A DNA stretch of 64,000 nucleotides, from NCBI GenBank assembly GCA_900078375.1, contig FLQS01000011.1, positions 1 through 64,000 of the forward strand, read 5' to 3'. The notes beneath the pieces are model-generated. The model did not search any database. It had not been told where the DNA came from and worked only from the letters and a program-made list of their open reading frames with translations. Made by a program: the position numbers and the translations under genes. Positions 23,481 through 31,183 of this stretch are shown one piece after another (position 1 is the first letter of the stretch; the number at the start of each line of letters is the position of its first letter). This DNA comes from an uncultured Mycobacterium sp. (GTDB lineage Bacteria; Actinomycetota; Actinomycetes; Mycobacteriales; Mycobacteriaceae).

Positions 23481-24987
23481 GATCGTCGGCAAATTTCTGT
23501 CCACCCTTCCCGAGGACGACGACCACCCGTATCGCACCGGGCCATGGCAACCGCAGAACACGGAGTGGCGCGCCGACGATCTGACCGTGATCGACGGCGA
23601 GATCCCCACCGATCTCGACGGTGTGTATCTGCGCAACACCGAGAACCCGTTGCATCCGGCGCTGAAGGCGTATCACCCCTTCGACGGTGACGGCATGCTC
23701 CATATCGTCGGCTTCCGCGATGGAACTGCGTTCTACCGCAACCGTTTTGTCCGCACCGATGGCTTCGAGGCCGAGAACGCCGCTGCCGGCCCGCTCTGGC
23801 CGGGACTGGCCGAACCGCTGTCGCTGGCGAAGGTGGACTACGGCTGGGGTGCGCGCACGCTGATGAAGGACGCCTCCAGCACCGATGTCGTGGTGCACCG
23901 CGGCACCGCACTGACGAGCTTCTACCAGTGCGGCGATCTCTACCGCGTCGACCCGTACTCCGCCGAGACGCTGGGCAAGGAAACCTTCAACGGCGGCTTC
24001 CCCCGCGACTGGGGTGTCTCGGCGCATCCGAAGGTGGACGACCGCACCGGCGAGATGCTGTTCTTCAACTACTCCAAGTCCGCGCCGTACATGCACTTCG
24101 GAGTGGTTGACGCCAACAACGACCTGGTGCACTACACCGACGTTCCACTGCCAGGCCCGCGACTCCCGCACGACATGGCGTTCACCCGAAACTACGTGAT
24201 CCTCAACGACTTTCCACTGTTCTGGGATCCCGAACTGCTGGAGCGCGACTTGCACGTCGCCCGTTTCCACCGCGACATTCCGTCCCGGTTCGCGGTACTC
24301 CCCCGCCGCGGCGGTACGGGCCAGATCCAGTGGTTCGAGGCCGACCCCACCTACGTGCTGCATTTCACCAACGCCTACGAGGACGGCGACGAGATCGTGC
24401 TGGACGGCTTCTTCCAGGGCGACCCGGAACCCAGCGACAATGGCACCGGCACCAAGTGGCAGCGGGCGTTCCGGTTCCTCGCACTGGACCGGATGCAGGC
24501 ACGGCTGCACCGCTGGCGGCTCAACCTGCGCACCGGCGGGCTCACCGAAGAACCGTTGTCCGACAGCATCACTGAGTTCGGCATGATCAACTCCGGCCAT
24601 GCCGGCGAGCCGTATCGCTACACCTATGCGGCCAGCGGGAAGCCGGGCTGGTTCCTGTTCGATGGACTGGTCCGCCACGACCTGCACACCGGCACCGAAG
24701 CGCGCTACGCATTCGGCGACGGCGTCTACGGCAGCGAGACGGCGATGGCACCGCGCGTCGGCAGCCGGGCCGAGGATGACGGCTACCTGGTCACCCTGAC
24801 CACCGACATGACCACCGATGCCTCCTACTGCCTGGTGTTCGACGCCGCCCGGATACCGGACGGTCCGGTGTGCAAACTTCAACTGCCGGAACGGATCTCC
24901 AGCGGAACCCACTCCACGTGGGTGGCCGGTGACGCGTTGCGCCGCTGGCGCACCAGCGATTCGGCCGCCGAGGCGATCGGACTGTAG
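23470..24987 (+). CDS. Carotenoid cleavage oxygenase family protein
   Basis: A 505-residue non-haem iron dioxygenase of the retinal-pigment-epithelium / lignostilbene dioxygenase family. Four iron-binding His are recognisable in SAHPKVDD, RLPHDMAFT, VLHFTNAYEDGDE and SGTHSTWV. The family cuts C=C bonds in carotenoids, apocarotenoids or stilbenes. In an operon with a thiolase that could process the acyl-CoA products, followed by an HxlR regulator overlapping by one base. Confidence 0.88.
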   Translation: MHTEIVGKFLSTLPEDDDHPYRTGPWQPQNTEWRADDLTVIDGEIPTDLDGVYLRNTENPLHPALKAYHPFDGDGMLHIVGFRDGTAFYRNRFVRTDGFEAENAAAGPLWPGLAEPLSLAKVDYGWGARTLMKDASSTDVVVHRGTALTSFYQCGDLYRVDPYSAETLGKETFNGGFPRDWGVSAHPKVDDRTGEMLFFNYSKSAPYMHFGVVDANNDLVHYTDVPLPGPRLPHDMAFTRNYVILNDFPLFWDPELLERDLHVARFHRDIPSRFAVLPRRGGTGQIQWFEADPTYVLHFTNAYEDGDEIVLDGFFQGDPEPSDNGTGTKWQRAFRFLALDRMQARLHRWRLNLRTGGLTEEPLSDSITEFGMINSGHAGEPYRYTYAASGKPGWFLFDGLVRHDLHTGTEARYAFGDGVYGSETAMAPRVGSRAEDDGYLVTLTTDMTTDASYCLVFDAARIPDGPVCKLQLPERISSGTHSTWVAGDALRRWRTSDSAAEAIGL

Positions 24988-25943
24988 TGGCCGATACCGT
25001 AGCTGCCGAGACACCCACCGTCTTGGCGCCCGACAGTCCCAATGCCATCGGAAGGATGCTGGGCCTCCTCGGCGACGAGTGGAACCTGCTGATCGTTCAG
25101 CAGGCGTTGCTCGGCGCCAGCCGCTACAGCCAGTTCATGTCGCGGTTGCCGATCTCGAATTCGGTGCTGACCAGCCGGCTGCGGACGCTGGTCAGCGACG
25201 GTCTGCTGTCCCGCACGGTGCATGCCTCCACCCGGGCGCGCACCGAGTACCTGGTCACCGGCCGCGGCCGGTCGCTGTGGCCGGCGTTGTTGTCCATCTG
25301 GGAGTGGGAACGCAATTGGGTGACCGGGCATCGCGAAAGACTTCCCGCCATGCACCACGTGGCGTGCGGATCTCATTTCGCACCCCAATTGCGGTGCAAC
25401 ACCTGCCGTGGCGTGGTCACCGGCCCGGAAGTCGAGCTTAGCCTTGGCCCCAGCGGAACATGGGCGCGATCGGCGCCGGCCGCGTCGACGCGGCGCCGTT
25501 CGGAGTCCGATACCGCCACCCGCCACGCCGGGTTGTTCCCGGAGACGATGAGCATCCTCGGAAATCGTTGGGCCGCAGCGCTGCTGGTGGCCGCGTTCCT
25601 GGGGACCACCCGTTTCACCGATTTTCAAAACCAGCTCGGCGCCCCACCCAGTCTGCTGGCCGAGCGGCTGCAGACCTTCTGCAACATCGGCGTTTTCACC
25701 ACCTCCCCGACGGAGCGCTCGGGGCCGGAGCGGGCCGCGTACCTGTTGACCGAGAAGGGGCGGGCATTCTTCCCGGTGCTGGCGGCCGCGCTGCAATGGG
25801 CACAGTGGTGGTATCAGGCCCCCGAAGGACCGGCGGTGGTGATGACCCACCACGACTGCGGCGCCGGCTTCACCGGAGAACTGGCCTGCGACCGGTGCGC
25901 CGAGCGACTGAGCGGCGAACAGGTCCACACGGTCGCTATTTAG
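24987..25943 (+). CDS. Tandem-domain HxlR transcription factor
   Basis: A 318-residue protein with two HxlR winged helices: residues about 10-105 (MLGLLGDEWNLLIVQQALLGASRYSQFMSRLPIS) and about 180-275 (ILGNRWAAALLVAAFLGTTRFTDFQNQL). Each is followed by a small Cys pair module (LRCNTC and LACDRC), possibly zinc-binding. HxlR proteins usually have one domain and dimerise, so this is a covalent dimer. It likely controls the thiolase and oxygenase genes upstream. The GTG start overlaps the previous stop. Convergent with the lipoprotein gene by eight bases. Confidence 0.85.
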   Translation: MADTVAAETPTVLAPDSPNAIGRMLGLLGDEWNLLIVQQALLGASRYSQFMSRLPISNSVLTSRLRTLVSDGLLSRTVHASTRARTEYLVTGRGRSLWPALLSIWEWERNWVTGHRERLPAMHHVACGSHFAPQLRCNTCRGVVTGPEVELSLGPSGTWARSAPAASTRRRSESDTATRHAGLFPETMSILGNRWAAALLVAAFLGTTRFTDFQNQLGAPPSLLAERLQTFCNIGVFTTSPTERSGPERAAYLLTEKGRAFFPVLAAALQWAQWWYQAPEGPAVVMTHHDCGAGFTGELACDRCAERLSGEQVHTVAI

Positions 25944-26553
25944 GCGGAAGTATCTGGAATCCCTTGAGGATCGCCGCGGAATCCGCGACGTAGGTGGGAT
26001 TGTCGGGTTTGATCGTCTGCACCGTCACGGTGGTGACGTAGTTGACGTCACCGGCCTGATAGACCACGGCCAGGGAGGCCGCGTTACGGGCCGGGATCTT
26101 GCCCATCGCGGGGGCGGTGTACGTGGTCGATTGGGCCGTGGACCCACACACCTGTGTCGGGCTCGATTTCAGGTCCTTGACCTTCAGCTTGGTCACCAGC
26201 TGCTTGTCCTGAGCGTCGAGTATCTGTTGCGGCTTGCCCACGTCGGAACCCACCTTCTGCAGGGTGACGACGGCGTTGGGGGTGAACCCCTGATCGGTGA
26301 GCCCCTCGTTGCGCAGCGCGAATCGGATGGTCTCGGAGTCCAGTTTGGTGGTGCGCTCCCAACCCTGCGGCTGAGGTAGCCGCAACCGCGGTTCCTGATC
26401 GGTTCGGGTGGGGACGTCGATCATCGGCACCGACACCTCGTCGCACTTCACGGCGGCGGCCGGCTTCGCGTCATCCGAACAGCCTGCGATCGCCACCACC
26501 AGTGCGGCCGCCAGCACGGCCGACACCTGTCCTGTCACCTTGCGCAATCTCAT
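25936..26553 (-). CDS. LpqN/LpqT-like lipoprotein
   Basis: A 205-residue exported lipoprotein. The signal peptide ends in the lipobox AIAGC, with Cys24 as the lipidated residue. The mature part resembles the LpqN/LpqT family (LPQPQGWERTT, DSETIRFALRN, PNAVVTLQKVG, AILKGFQILPP), known only from mycobacteria and relatives; members have been linked to cell-envelope proteins but the exact role is unclear. There are two further Cys in the mature region (CDEVSV and QVCGST), perhaps a disulfide. Confidence 0.85.
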   Translation of the reverse strand: MRLRKVTGQVSAVLAAALVVAIAGCSDDAKPAAAVKCDEVSVPMIDVPTRTDQEPRLRLPQPQGWERTTKLDSETIRFALRNEGLTDQGFTPNAVVTLQKVGSDVGKPQQILDAQDKQLVTKLKVKDLKSSPTQVCGSTAQSTTYTAPAMGKIPARNAASLAVVYQAGDVNYVTTVTVQTIKPDNPTYVADSAAILKGFQILPPK

Positions 26554-26619
26554 CCCTCCGTACCCCCAGCAAACCCGCCCAAGCCTACCGGTGGCGGCCG
26601 CTGAAACGACGAAAAAGTG

Positions 26620-26646
26620 TTAGCACTCTCGACCCCCGAGTGCTAA
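26620..26646. promoter_or_regulatory. CIRCE element (HrcA operator) before hsp20
   Basis: TTAGCACTC, nine bases, GAGTGCTAA: an exact CIRCE. HrcA binds this sequence and represses chaperone genes at normal temperature. It is 73 bp upstream of the Hsp20 start. Confidence 0.95.
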
Positions 26647-26719
26647 TCTGTCGATGCACAGTAAAGCCGCCCGCCAGGGTGGCGGGCTTACGTTCATAGA
26701 TCCGCAGGAGGTGAGTACT

Positions 26720-27169
26720 GTGCTGCGCTTCGATCCCTTCAATGACCTTGACGCAATGACCCGGGGGCTGTTGACCAGCCAGGCCGGAACTGATCGCAGC
26801 CCCAGATTCATGCCGATGGACCTCTACAAGATCGACGATCACTATGTCCTGACCGCGGACCTGCCCGGCGTGGATCCAGGTTCGGTCGACGTGAACGTCG
26901 ACAACGGGACGTTGACGCTGACCGCACACCGCTCGGCGCGCTCGGAGGACTCGGTGCAGTGGCTGACCAGTGAGAGATTCTTCGGCACCTACCGTCGCCA
27001 GTTGGCGCTGGGCGAGGGCGTCGACACCGCGAAGATCTCAGCCACCTACGAGAACGGCGTGCTGACGGTGACGATCCCGTTGGCCGAGCGGGCCAAGCCA
27101 CGCCGCATCGAAGTCATCCGTTCCGGTGGCGGCACGCCGATCGAGCCGACGACCGTCGACGCGGGCTGA
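26720..27169 (+). CDS. Hsp20 / alpha-crystallin small heat shock protein
   Basis: A 149-residue holdase chaperone. The alpha-crystallin domain spans about 35-135 (PMDLYKIDDHYVLTADLPGV, VNVDNGTLTLTAHR, ISATYENGVLTVTIPLAE), with the conserved G-V-L-T-V core. GTG 26720 is placed eight bases after AGGAGG; a GTG at 26711 overlaps that site and is unlikely. It lies under a perfect CIRCE, so it is an HrcA-regulated heat-shock gene rather than a visible DosR target. A strong hairpin follows its stop. Confidence 0.93.
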   Translation: MLRFDPFNDLDAMTRGLLTSQAGTDRSPRFMPMDLYKIDDHYVLTADLPGVDPGSVDVNVDNGTLTLTAHRSARSEDSVQWLTSERFFGTYRRQLALGEGVDTAKISATYENGVLTVTIPLAERAKPRRIEVIRSGGGTPIEPTTVDAG

Positions 27170-27188
27170 GGCCCAACCGATTTCGCGC

Positions 27189-27228
27189 GTTCCGCCTCGG
27201 CCGTCAGCCATGACGGCCGAGGCGGAAC
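27189..27228. terminator. Bidirectional terminator hairpin between hsp20 and the acetyltransferase
   Basis: GTTCCGCCTCGGCCGTCA and its exact reverse complement form an 18-bp stem with loop GCCA. One arm contains the last codons of the convergent acetyltransferase gene. No T tract. It should end transcripts from both sides. Confidence 0.75.
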
Positions 27229-27797
27229 GTGAGGTTGTTGCGAACCGCGGGCCATTCGATGTCCAAGATGGAGTAGACCACGGTGTCGCGACGGGATCCG
27301 TCCGCCAGCACCTGGTGGCTGCGCAGCACGCCGTCCAGCTTGGCGCCGAGCCGTTCGATGGCCGCCCTGCTGACGTGATTGAAGAAATGCGTGCGGAACT
27401 CCACAGCGACACAACCGAGTTGGTCGAACGCATGGGAGAGCATCACCAGTTTGGTCTCGGTGTTGACCCCGGTGCGGCGCGCCGACGCCGAATACCAGGT
27501 GTGGCCGATCTCGAGTCGCCGGTTGGCGGCGTCGACATGAAACAGGCTCGACGAGCCGACCACCGCACCGTCGCTGCGCCGTCGGATCACGTAGGTGACA
27601 CCCTCGTCACCGGCCTGCATCGCAGCCATCCTGCTCACCCATGCCGCAGCGTCGTCCGGCGACGGAGCGCTGGTGAACCACAGCTCCCCGACGTCGGCCG
27701 CGGCCGCGGTGATCTCCGGAACATGGGAGTCGTTCAGCGGCTCGAGTGAAACCCATTGCGCGCCGGTCAAAGTGACCGGATCGACAAACCGGCTCAT
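27204..27797 (-). CDS. GNAT acetyltransferase, RimJ/RimL-like
   Basis: A 197-residue N-acetyltransferase: LEPLNDSHVPEI at the start, then GSSSLFHVDAANRRLEIGHTWYSASARRTGVNTETKLVMLSHAF with the acetyl-CoA loop, then EFRTHFFNHVSRAAIERLGA. The family acetylates ribosomal protein or peptide N-termini or small molecules. ATG 27797 overlaps the stop of the membrane protein gene upstream by four bases, so translation is coupled. Confidence 0.87.
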   Translation of the reverse strand: MSRFVDPVTLTGAQWVSLEPLNDSHVPEITAAAADVGELWFTSAPSPDDAAAWVSRMAAMQAGDEGVTYVIRRRSDGAVVGSSSLFHVDAANRRLEIGHTWYSASARRTGVNTETKLVMLSHAFDQLGCVAVEFRTHFFNHVSRAAIERLGAKLDGVLRSHQVLADGSRRDTVVYSILDIEWPAVRNNLTFRLGRHG

Positions 27798-28216
27798 CGC
27801 CTGCGCACCAGGGCAGAGACCAACGCCCACATCGACGACAGCAGCGCGGCGATCGCGGCCGCCGCCCCGATGTAGAAGCCGTACCCCGCCGACACCGGCG
27901 GGCTGACGTTGAGGTGGTAGTACCAGTAGGTCAGCACCCCGAGCAGCACCGAGATCAGCAGCGCTGCCGCGGCGGCCAGCCGCGGGGACAGATTGCGCGC
28001 CACCATCGCACCGGCGACGATCAGCACCGAGGCCAGCAGCACGATCAACTGTCCGGCGCCGAACCGCGGCGGCATTACGATGCTGCCGACCGTGCCGCCG
28101 ATCGCGCTGGCTCGTCCGCCGCCCAGGACCGGGGTCGTCAACCACGGCAGCCAGGCACTGACGGCCAGCACCACCGCGCACAGCACGACGACCCAGCCAA
28201 CACGCAGGTGTGCCAT
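27794..28216 (-). CDS. Four-helix membrane protein
   Basis: A 140-residue protein with helices at about 5-25, 55-75, 80-100 and 112-133. It resembles small mycobacterial membrane proteins with the SAWLPWLTTP motif after helix 1. Function unknown. It is downstream of the ABC-F gene with nine bases between and overlaps the acetyltransferase, so all three may share a transcript. Confidence 0.75.
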   Translation of the reverse strand: MAHLRVGWVVVLCAVVLAVSAWLPWLTTPVLGGGRASAIGGTVGSIVMPPRFGAGQLIVLLASVLIVAGAMVARNLSPRLAAAAALLISVLLGVLTYWYYHLNVSPPVSAGYGFYIGAAAAIAALLSSMWALVSALVRRR

Positions 28217-28225
28217 GGTCCGACC

Positions 28226-29794
28226 CTAACCCGCCTCGTCCAGGACACCGGGCAGCCGCATCGACAAGGTCCGGTCCAGATCCAGCCGGGCCAGGAATTC
28301 GTCGTCATGGCTGACCACGATCACCGCACCCCGGTAGGCGCGTAGGGCGTCGACGAGCTGGTCCACACTGGCCAGATCGAGATTGTTGGTCGGTTCGTCG
28401 AGCACGATCAGCTCGGGCGGCGGCTCGGTCAGCAGCAGCCGTGCCAGCGCGACGCGGAACCGTTCACCGCCGGACAGTGTGGCCACCGGCCGGTACACCG
28501 AGTCGCCGCGCAGCAGGAACCGGGCCAGCCGGGTGCGGACCAGGGCGGCATCACCGTCCGGCGCCGTCACGTTGTCCAGCACACTGGCCTGCTCGTCCAG
28601 GCCGTCGATGCGCTGGGGCAGGTAGCCGATCCGATCGGTCAGCAATCGGCCGGCGGTCCCGGTGAGCAGATCGTCCAGCAGCCTGGTCTTCCCGATGCCG
28701 TTCGGCCCGACTACAGCGATCCGCTCTGGTCCCATCACCACGAATGGTCCACGGCTGCCGGGCAATTCAGCGATTCTGCGGCTGGCCGGCACGTGAGGAT
28801 CAGGAAGGTCGACACGGATGTGCTCGTCGACGCGGAGCCTGGCCTCGGCGGCCTGCAACGCATCGGCGGCCGCCGCCGCCCTGTCGTCGAGTTCGGTGCG
28901 CGCCTTGCCCGCCGACACTTCGGCGGACCCCGCCCAGCCATTCATCACGATCTTGGGCGCGCGGGAGTTGGCATAGTCCTTCTGCGCCTTGTGGTTTCGA
29001 CGCGCCAGCTTGGTTTCGGTGGCCGCCCGCTGGCGTTTCTGCACCCGCACCGTCTGCTCGGCAGCCGAAACCGCCTGCGCCGCGGCCACCTGTTCGTTGT
29101 CCAGGTGCGCGCGCCACTCGCGATACGGCCCGCCGAACGAGGTGAGCCGGTGGTTGTGCAGCTCGGCGGTGTTGTCCATCCGGTTCAACAGGGCGACGTC
29201 GTGGCTGACCACCACCAGCGTTCCCGGCCAGTCGGCGATCAGGTCGAACAGCCGGCTGCGGGCATCCCGGTCGAGGTTGTTGGTCGGTTCGTCGAGCAGG
29301 GTGATCTCGGCCGCTCCGAGCCGAAGGGCGCTGACGGCCAGCAGCATCGCCTCCCCACCGGACACCTGGCCGACCGTGCGATCCAGGTCGGCCGCACCCA
29401 GCCCGATGACGCGCAGCGCCTCGGCGGCACGATCGGCAATATCCCAGTCCTCGCCGATGACCGCGAAGTCGCGCTCGGTCGCCGCACCGGACTCGATCGC
29501 TGCAAGCGCGGCCAGCTTGGCGCCCACACCGAGTATGTCGGCGATCGACCGCGCGACATCGAGAGTCAGAGTCTGTGGCAGATAGCCGACGTCACCGCTT
29601 GCGACGATCCGCCCGCCGGTCGGGGTCAGCCGACCGGCGATCAGGCGCAGCAGGGTCGACTTCCCGCTGCCGTTGGCACCGACCAGTCCGGTCCGCCCGG
29701 TCGACAGCGTGGCATTGAGACGTACCAGCGCGACGGTGCCGTCCGGCCAGGTGAAGTCGAGATCGATCAGGGTGATTGCAGAATTGGTGGGCAT
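28226..29794 (-). CDS. ABC-F family ATPase (ribosome-associated, possible antibiotic resistance)
   Basis: A 522-residue protein with two ABC domains and no membrane helices. First domain: Walker A GANGSGKST, signature VSGGE, Walker B LLDEPTNNLD. Second: GPNGIGKT, LSGGERFRVAL, LDEPTNNLD. A charged linker of about 80 residues rich in Arg, Lys and Ala lies between them. ABC-F proteins bind the ribosomal E site and many displace antibiotics from the peptidyl-transferase centre. A nine-codon leader ORF and a stem that hides the ribosome-binding site precede the gene, as in drug-inducible resistance genes. No drug is identifiable. Start ATG 29794 has GGAG four bases upstream. Confidence 0.9.
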   Translation of the reverse strand: MPTNSAITLIDLDFTWPDGTVALVRLNATLSTGRTGLVGANGSGKSTLLRLIAGRLTPTGGRIVASGDVGYLPQTLTLDVARSIADILGVGAKLAALAAIESGAATERDFAVIGEDWDIADRAAEALRVIGLGAADLDRTVGQVSGGEAMLLAVSALRLGAAEITLLDEPTNNLDRDARSRLFDLIADWPGTLVVVSHDVALLNRMDNTAELHNHRLTSFGGPYREWRAHLDNEQVAAAQAVSAAEQTVRVQKRQRAATETKLARRNHKAQKDYANSRAPKIVMNGWAGSAEVSAGKARTELDDRAAAAADALQAAEARLRVDEHIRVDLPDPHVPASRRIAELPGSRGPFVVMGPERIAVVGPNGIGKTRLLDDLLTGTAGRLLTDRIGYLPQRIDGLDEQASVLDNVTAPDGDAALVRTRLARFLLRGDSVYRPVATLSGGERFRVALARLLLTEPPPELIVLDEPTNNLDLASVDQLVDALRAYRGAVIVVSHDDEFLARLDLDRTLSMRLPGVLDEAG

Positions 29795-29795
29795 G

Positions 29796-29854
29796 GGTCT
29801 CCGATGTGGTTGTCAGCGGTCAGATGAGCGACGCTGTGATCCACATCAGGGACC
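29796..29854 (-). promoter_or_regulatory. Translational attenuator of the ABC-F gene
   Basis: In the leader RNA, GGTCCCTGATGTGG (29854-29841) can pair with CCACATCGGAGACC (29809-29796) over 14 positions with one mismatch and one G-U pair. The 5' arm contains the leader peptide start codon; the 3' arm contains the GGAG of the ABC-F gene, ending two bases before its ATG. A ribosome on the leader would keep the site open. The fold is read by eye, not computed. Confidence 0.65.
29820..29846 (-). CDS. Leader peptide MWITASLI upstream of the ABC-F gene
   Basis: A nine-codon frame (eight residues and a TGA stop) with a very good ribosome-binding site (AGGAAGGA about nine bases upstream). It ends 25 bases before the ABC-F ATG. 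Its length and position match stalling peptides of inducible macrolide, lincosamide or pleuromutilin resistance genes. The sequence MWITASLI is not one I recognise. Confidence 0.55.
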   Translation of the reverse strand: MWITASLI

Positions 29855-29957
29855 GTCCTTCCTCATGCGTTGGAGATGACTCTTATATCTGGTAGACGAA
29901 TGGCCGCCACGGTAATGCGGTAACGCGAACGCCGGCAACCGATTTATCTCTACGCTG

Positions 29958-30410
29958 ATGCGCATGACGGATCTCCCCGACTGGGTACAGAAGCTCGAGC
30001 TGGGCCCTCACCCCGAAGGCGGCTATTTCCGCGAGACCTGGCGCAGTGAGCTCGCCGTCGGCGAGTCGGCACTGCCGCCGGACTACAACGGACCCCGCAA
30101 CGCCGGCACCGCCATCTACTTCGTTCTGCTGCCCGGCCAGCAGTCGGCCTGGCACACCGTGCGCAGCGCCGAGTTGTGGCTCTATCACCGCGGCAGCCCG
30201 TTGCTGCTCGAGATCGGGCCGGAAAGGGCCAGCGCCACAACGGTTTTACTCGGCCCCGATATCGTCGCCGGTGAACGGCCGCAGGTGCTGGTGCCGCCCG
30301 GGTATTGGCAGCGCGCGCGCCCCCGCGACGACGGGCCGACCCTGGTCAGTTGTGTCGTGGTGCCTGGGTTCGACTTCGCGGACTTCGCACTGGCAGCCGA
30401 CGACGACTAG
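29958..30410 (+). CDS. Cupin protein of the DUF985 family
   Basis: A 150-residue single-domain cupin: LELGPHPEGGYFRETWRS near the start, GTAIYFVLLPGQQSAWHTV, ELWLYHRGSPL and VLVPPGYWQRARP. The family is widespread and of unknown reaction, with relatives studied as sugar-binding or epimerase-like proteins. The start could be 29958 or 29964. Divergent from the ABC-F gene and convergent, with a four-base overlap, with the DUF849 gene. Confidence 0.85.
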   Translation: MRMTDLPDWVQKLELGPHPEGGYFRETWRSELAVGESALPPDYNGPRNAGTAIYFVLLPGQQSAWHTVRSAELWLYHRGSPLLLEIGPERASATTVLLGPDIVAGERPQVLVPPGYWQRARPRDDGPTLVSCVVVPGFDFADFALAADDD

Positions 30411-31134
30411 CTGACTCCCCGCAGGACGTCGGTCGCGGCCGTGACCAGTTCGGCATTGCCCGGCGCCGTCGACCCGTCCGGCAGCAGCAGGGTGTCCTCC
30501 AGCCCGATCCGGGTTTGCAGCCCGCGCACCCCCGCGTGCGCCAGCAGCGGCCAACAGCTGTCGTCGAGGCCGTGCAGCAGGATCGGCGCGGGCGATCCGG
30601 CACTCCGGATCCGCGCCAGCAGGTCGTCGGCAGCCTCGGTGTCCCCGTCCGGCCCCAGCTCGATCATCACCCGCAGGCAGTGCGGCGCCACCTCGGAGCG
30701 CACCCACGAGTCGGCGGCCTCGGCATGGAAGATGCCGATCTCCACCCCGATGCCCCGGCTCAGCAGCAGCTGCGCCAGTTCCACCGAACCGGGCTCATGC
30801 CAGTTGACCGAGGCGAAATCGGGCCGCACGGTCCACGACTCGACGGCGCGCAACCGCTGCTGCGGATCGGGCAGCGCCCAGAACCCCGTCGTACGCCCAG
30901 CGGCAGGCCGGGCAGCGCGTGCCGGACGGCGTCGACGGCCGCAGCGACGGTCTCGGGGGCCAGTGAATCCACCCCGTCGGCGGTCTTGGGGTGCAGATGG
31001 ACGGCCTTGGCCCCGGCACGGTGTGCGGCAACGGCAGCGTCGGCCAGCTGCTGCGGCGACACCGGTAAACCCGGATGCGCGTCTGCGGTGCGGGCGCCAT
31101 TGATGCAGGCCTTGACGTACGGGGCGGTGGGCAT
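30407..31134 (-). pseudogene. DUF849 (beta-keto acid cleavage, BKACE) gene with a frameshift
   Basis: The first 81 codons (APYVKACINGARTADAHPG, AKAVHLHPKTADG, ALPGLPLGV) are in one frame and the rest (TTGFWALPDP, VNWHEPGSVELAQLLLSRGI, PILLHGLDDSCWPLL, RIGLEDTLLLPDG) in another. The join at about 30890 lacks one base. All expected metal-site motifs are present in the two halves: HLHPK, VNWHE and LLHG. The family cleaves beta-keto acids with acetyl-CoA. A single-base deletion or a sequence error explains the break; otherwise the gene looks fresh. Confidence 0.8.
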
Positions 31135-31183
31135 ACGACATTCTCACCCGTCACGGCCGAGGTTTCCGAAGTAGCGTTTCCCC

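Noticed and set aside
29847-29862. Second DosR box (GGGACCGTCC) near the ABC-F leader
   Set aside because: The half-sites are too close and lack the flanking TT/AA; the sequence is explained by the attenuator stem and ribosome-binding site.
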